Of a stretch of 6,224 bases of DNA, positions 5,837 to 6,224 are shown in pieces. Below the pieces are notes generated by a model. It was not told where the DNA came from, ran no database searches, and saw only the letters and a list, made by a program, of their open reading frames with translations. Position 1 is the first letter of the stretch; every line of letters begins with the position of its first letter. The position numbers were made by a program, and so were the translations under genes. The stretch is from Synergistaceae bacterium. Its GTDB lineage: Bacteria; Synergistota; Synergistia; Synergistales; Synergistaceae. The stretch spans positions 1-6,224 of the forward strand of contig JAISQP010000033.1 in the NCBI GenBank assembly GCA_031274115.1, read 5' to 3'.

Positions 5837-6224
5837 TTAATCTTCTGATTTTTTGAAATCCGCGTCAACAGTCTGACCGTCCGAGTCGCCGACGCCTCCG
5901 ACGTTTTCGGCCGGTTCCGTCCCTGCCGCCGCCGTCTGCTGAGATTGAGCGTATACCTTCTCCGCTATCGGGTGCATGGCGGAGGCAAGTTCATCTCTGG
6001 CGGAATTTATCCTGGCGACGTCGTCCGACGCAATGGCCTCGCGAAGCGCGGCGATCTTACCCTCGACAGCGCTCTTCTCGTCCCCGGCGACCTTGTCTCC
6101 GAGATCCCTCAAGGATTTCTCAGCGTTATATACGAATGAATCCGCCTCGTTGCGCGCCTCGATAAGCTCCTTCTTGCGCTTGTCCTCGCCTTCGTGGCTC
6201 TCCGCGTCCCTGCGCATCTTCTCT
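5837..6224 (-). CDS. dnaK: Chaperone protein DnaK (Hsp70), C-terminal end only
   Basis: This is the 3' end of the cytoplasmic ATP-dependent chaperone DnaK; the rest lies beyond the right edge. 128 codons are visible before the TAA stop. The fragment begins in the alpha-helical lid of the substrate-binding domain: KMRRDAE followed by EDKRKKELIEARNEADSFVY matches the family pattern KMvrDAE...EDkk.kElvEaRNqADsliY. A charged helical bundle follows, then a low-complexity Ala/Gln/Gly tail. The end, VDADFKKSED, resembles the acidic VDAdfeev.d tail usual in DnaK. Neither the ATPase nor the peptide-binding beta domain can be seen. The dnaJ gene follows after a gap of about 27 nt, so the two are very likely cotranscribed. 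The promoter and any CIRCE operator would lie outside the window. Identity as DnaK, rather than another Hsp70, rests on the lid motif, the tail and the adjacent dnaJ. Confidence 0.95.
   Translation of the reverse strand, partial: EKMRRDAESHEGEDKRKKELIEARNEADSFVYNAEKSLRDLGDKVAGDEKSAVEGKIAALREAIASDDVARINSARDELASAMHPIAEKVYAQSQQTAAAGTEPAENVGGVGDSDGQTVDADFKKSED

Overview
All genes in this window lie on the minus strand, so they read from the right edge to the left. In transcription order they are: the C-terminal end of dnaK (cut by the right edge), dnaJ, prmA (ribosomal protein L11 methyltransferase), rsmE (16S rRNA m3U1498 methyltransferase), mtaB (tRNA methylthiotransferase) and a divergent Hsp70/DnaK-like protein (cut by the left edge). 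Gaps are short: about 27 nt for dnaK-dnaJ, 109 nt for dnaJ-prmA, a 26-nt overlap for prmA-rsmE, a 10- to 31-nt overlap for rsmE-mtaB, and 35 to 50 nt for mtaB-hsp70. There is no gene-free stretch above 300 bases. The plus strand has only antisense shadow frames.

The order dnaK-dnaJ-prmA-rsmE-mtaB matches the distal part of the heptacistronic dnaK operon of Bacillus subtilis (hrcA-grpE-dnaK-dnaJ-yqeT-yqeU-yqeV). The G+C-rich sequence, the non-ATG start codons and an Hsp70 paralogue resembling Gram-positive-type DnaK suggest a Synergistota or Bacillota-like bacterium. This taxonomic guess is an inference from style and gene order, not a proof.

The genes combine protein folding (DnaK and its co-chaperone DnaJ) with modification of the translation machinery: PrmA acts on ribosomal protein L11, RsmE on 16S rRNA, and MtaB on tRNA position 37. 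A terminator-like hairpin in the dnaJ-prmA gap could let the chaperone genes be expressed more strongly than the modification genes. The last gene is a second Hsp70 with intact ATPase residues, altered phosphate loops and interdomain linker, and an in-phase A_AAA_AAG slippery heptamer near the end of its substrate-binding beta domain.

I see no phage, IS, CRISPR or defence system. The most unusual element is the operon-distal Hsp70 paralogue with its candidate frameshift site; the rest is well-understood housekeeping content.
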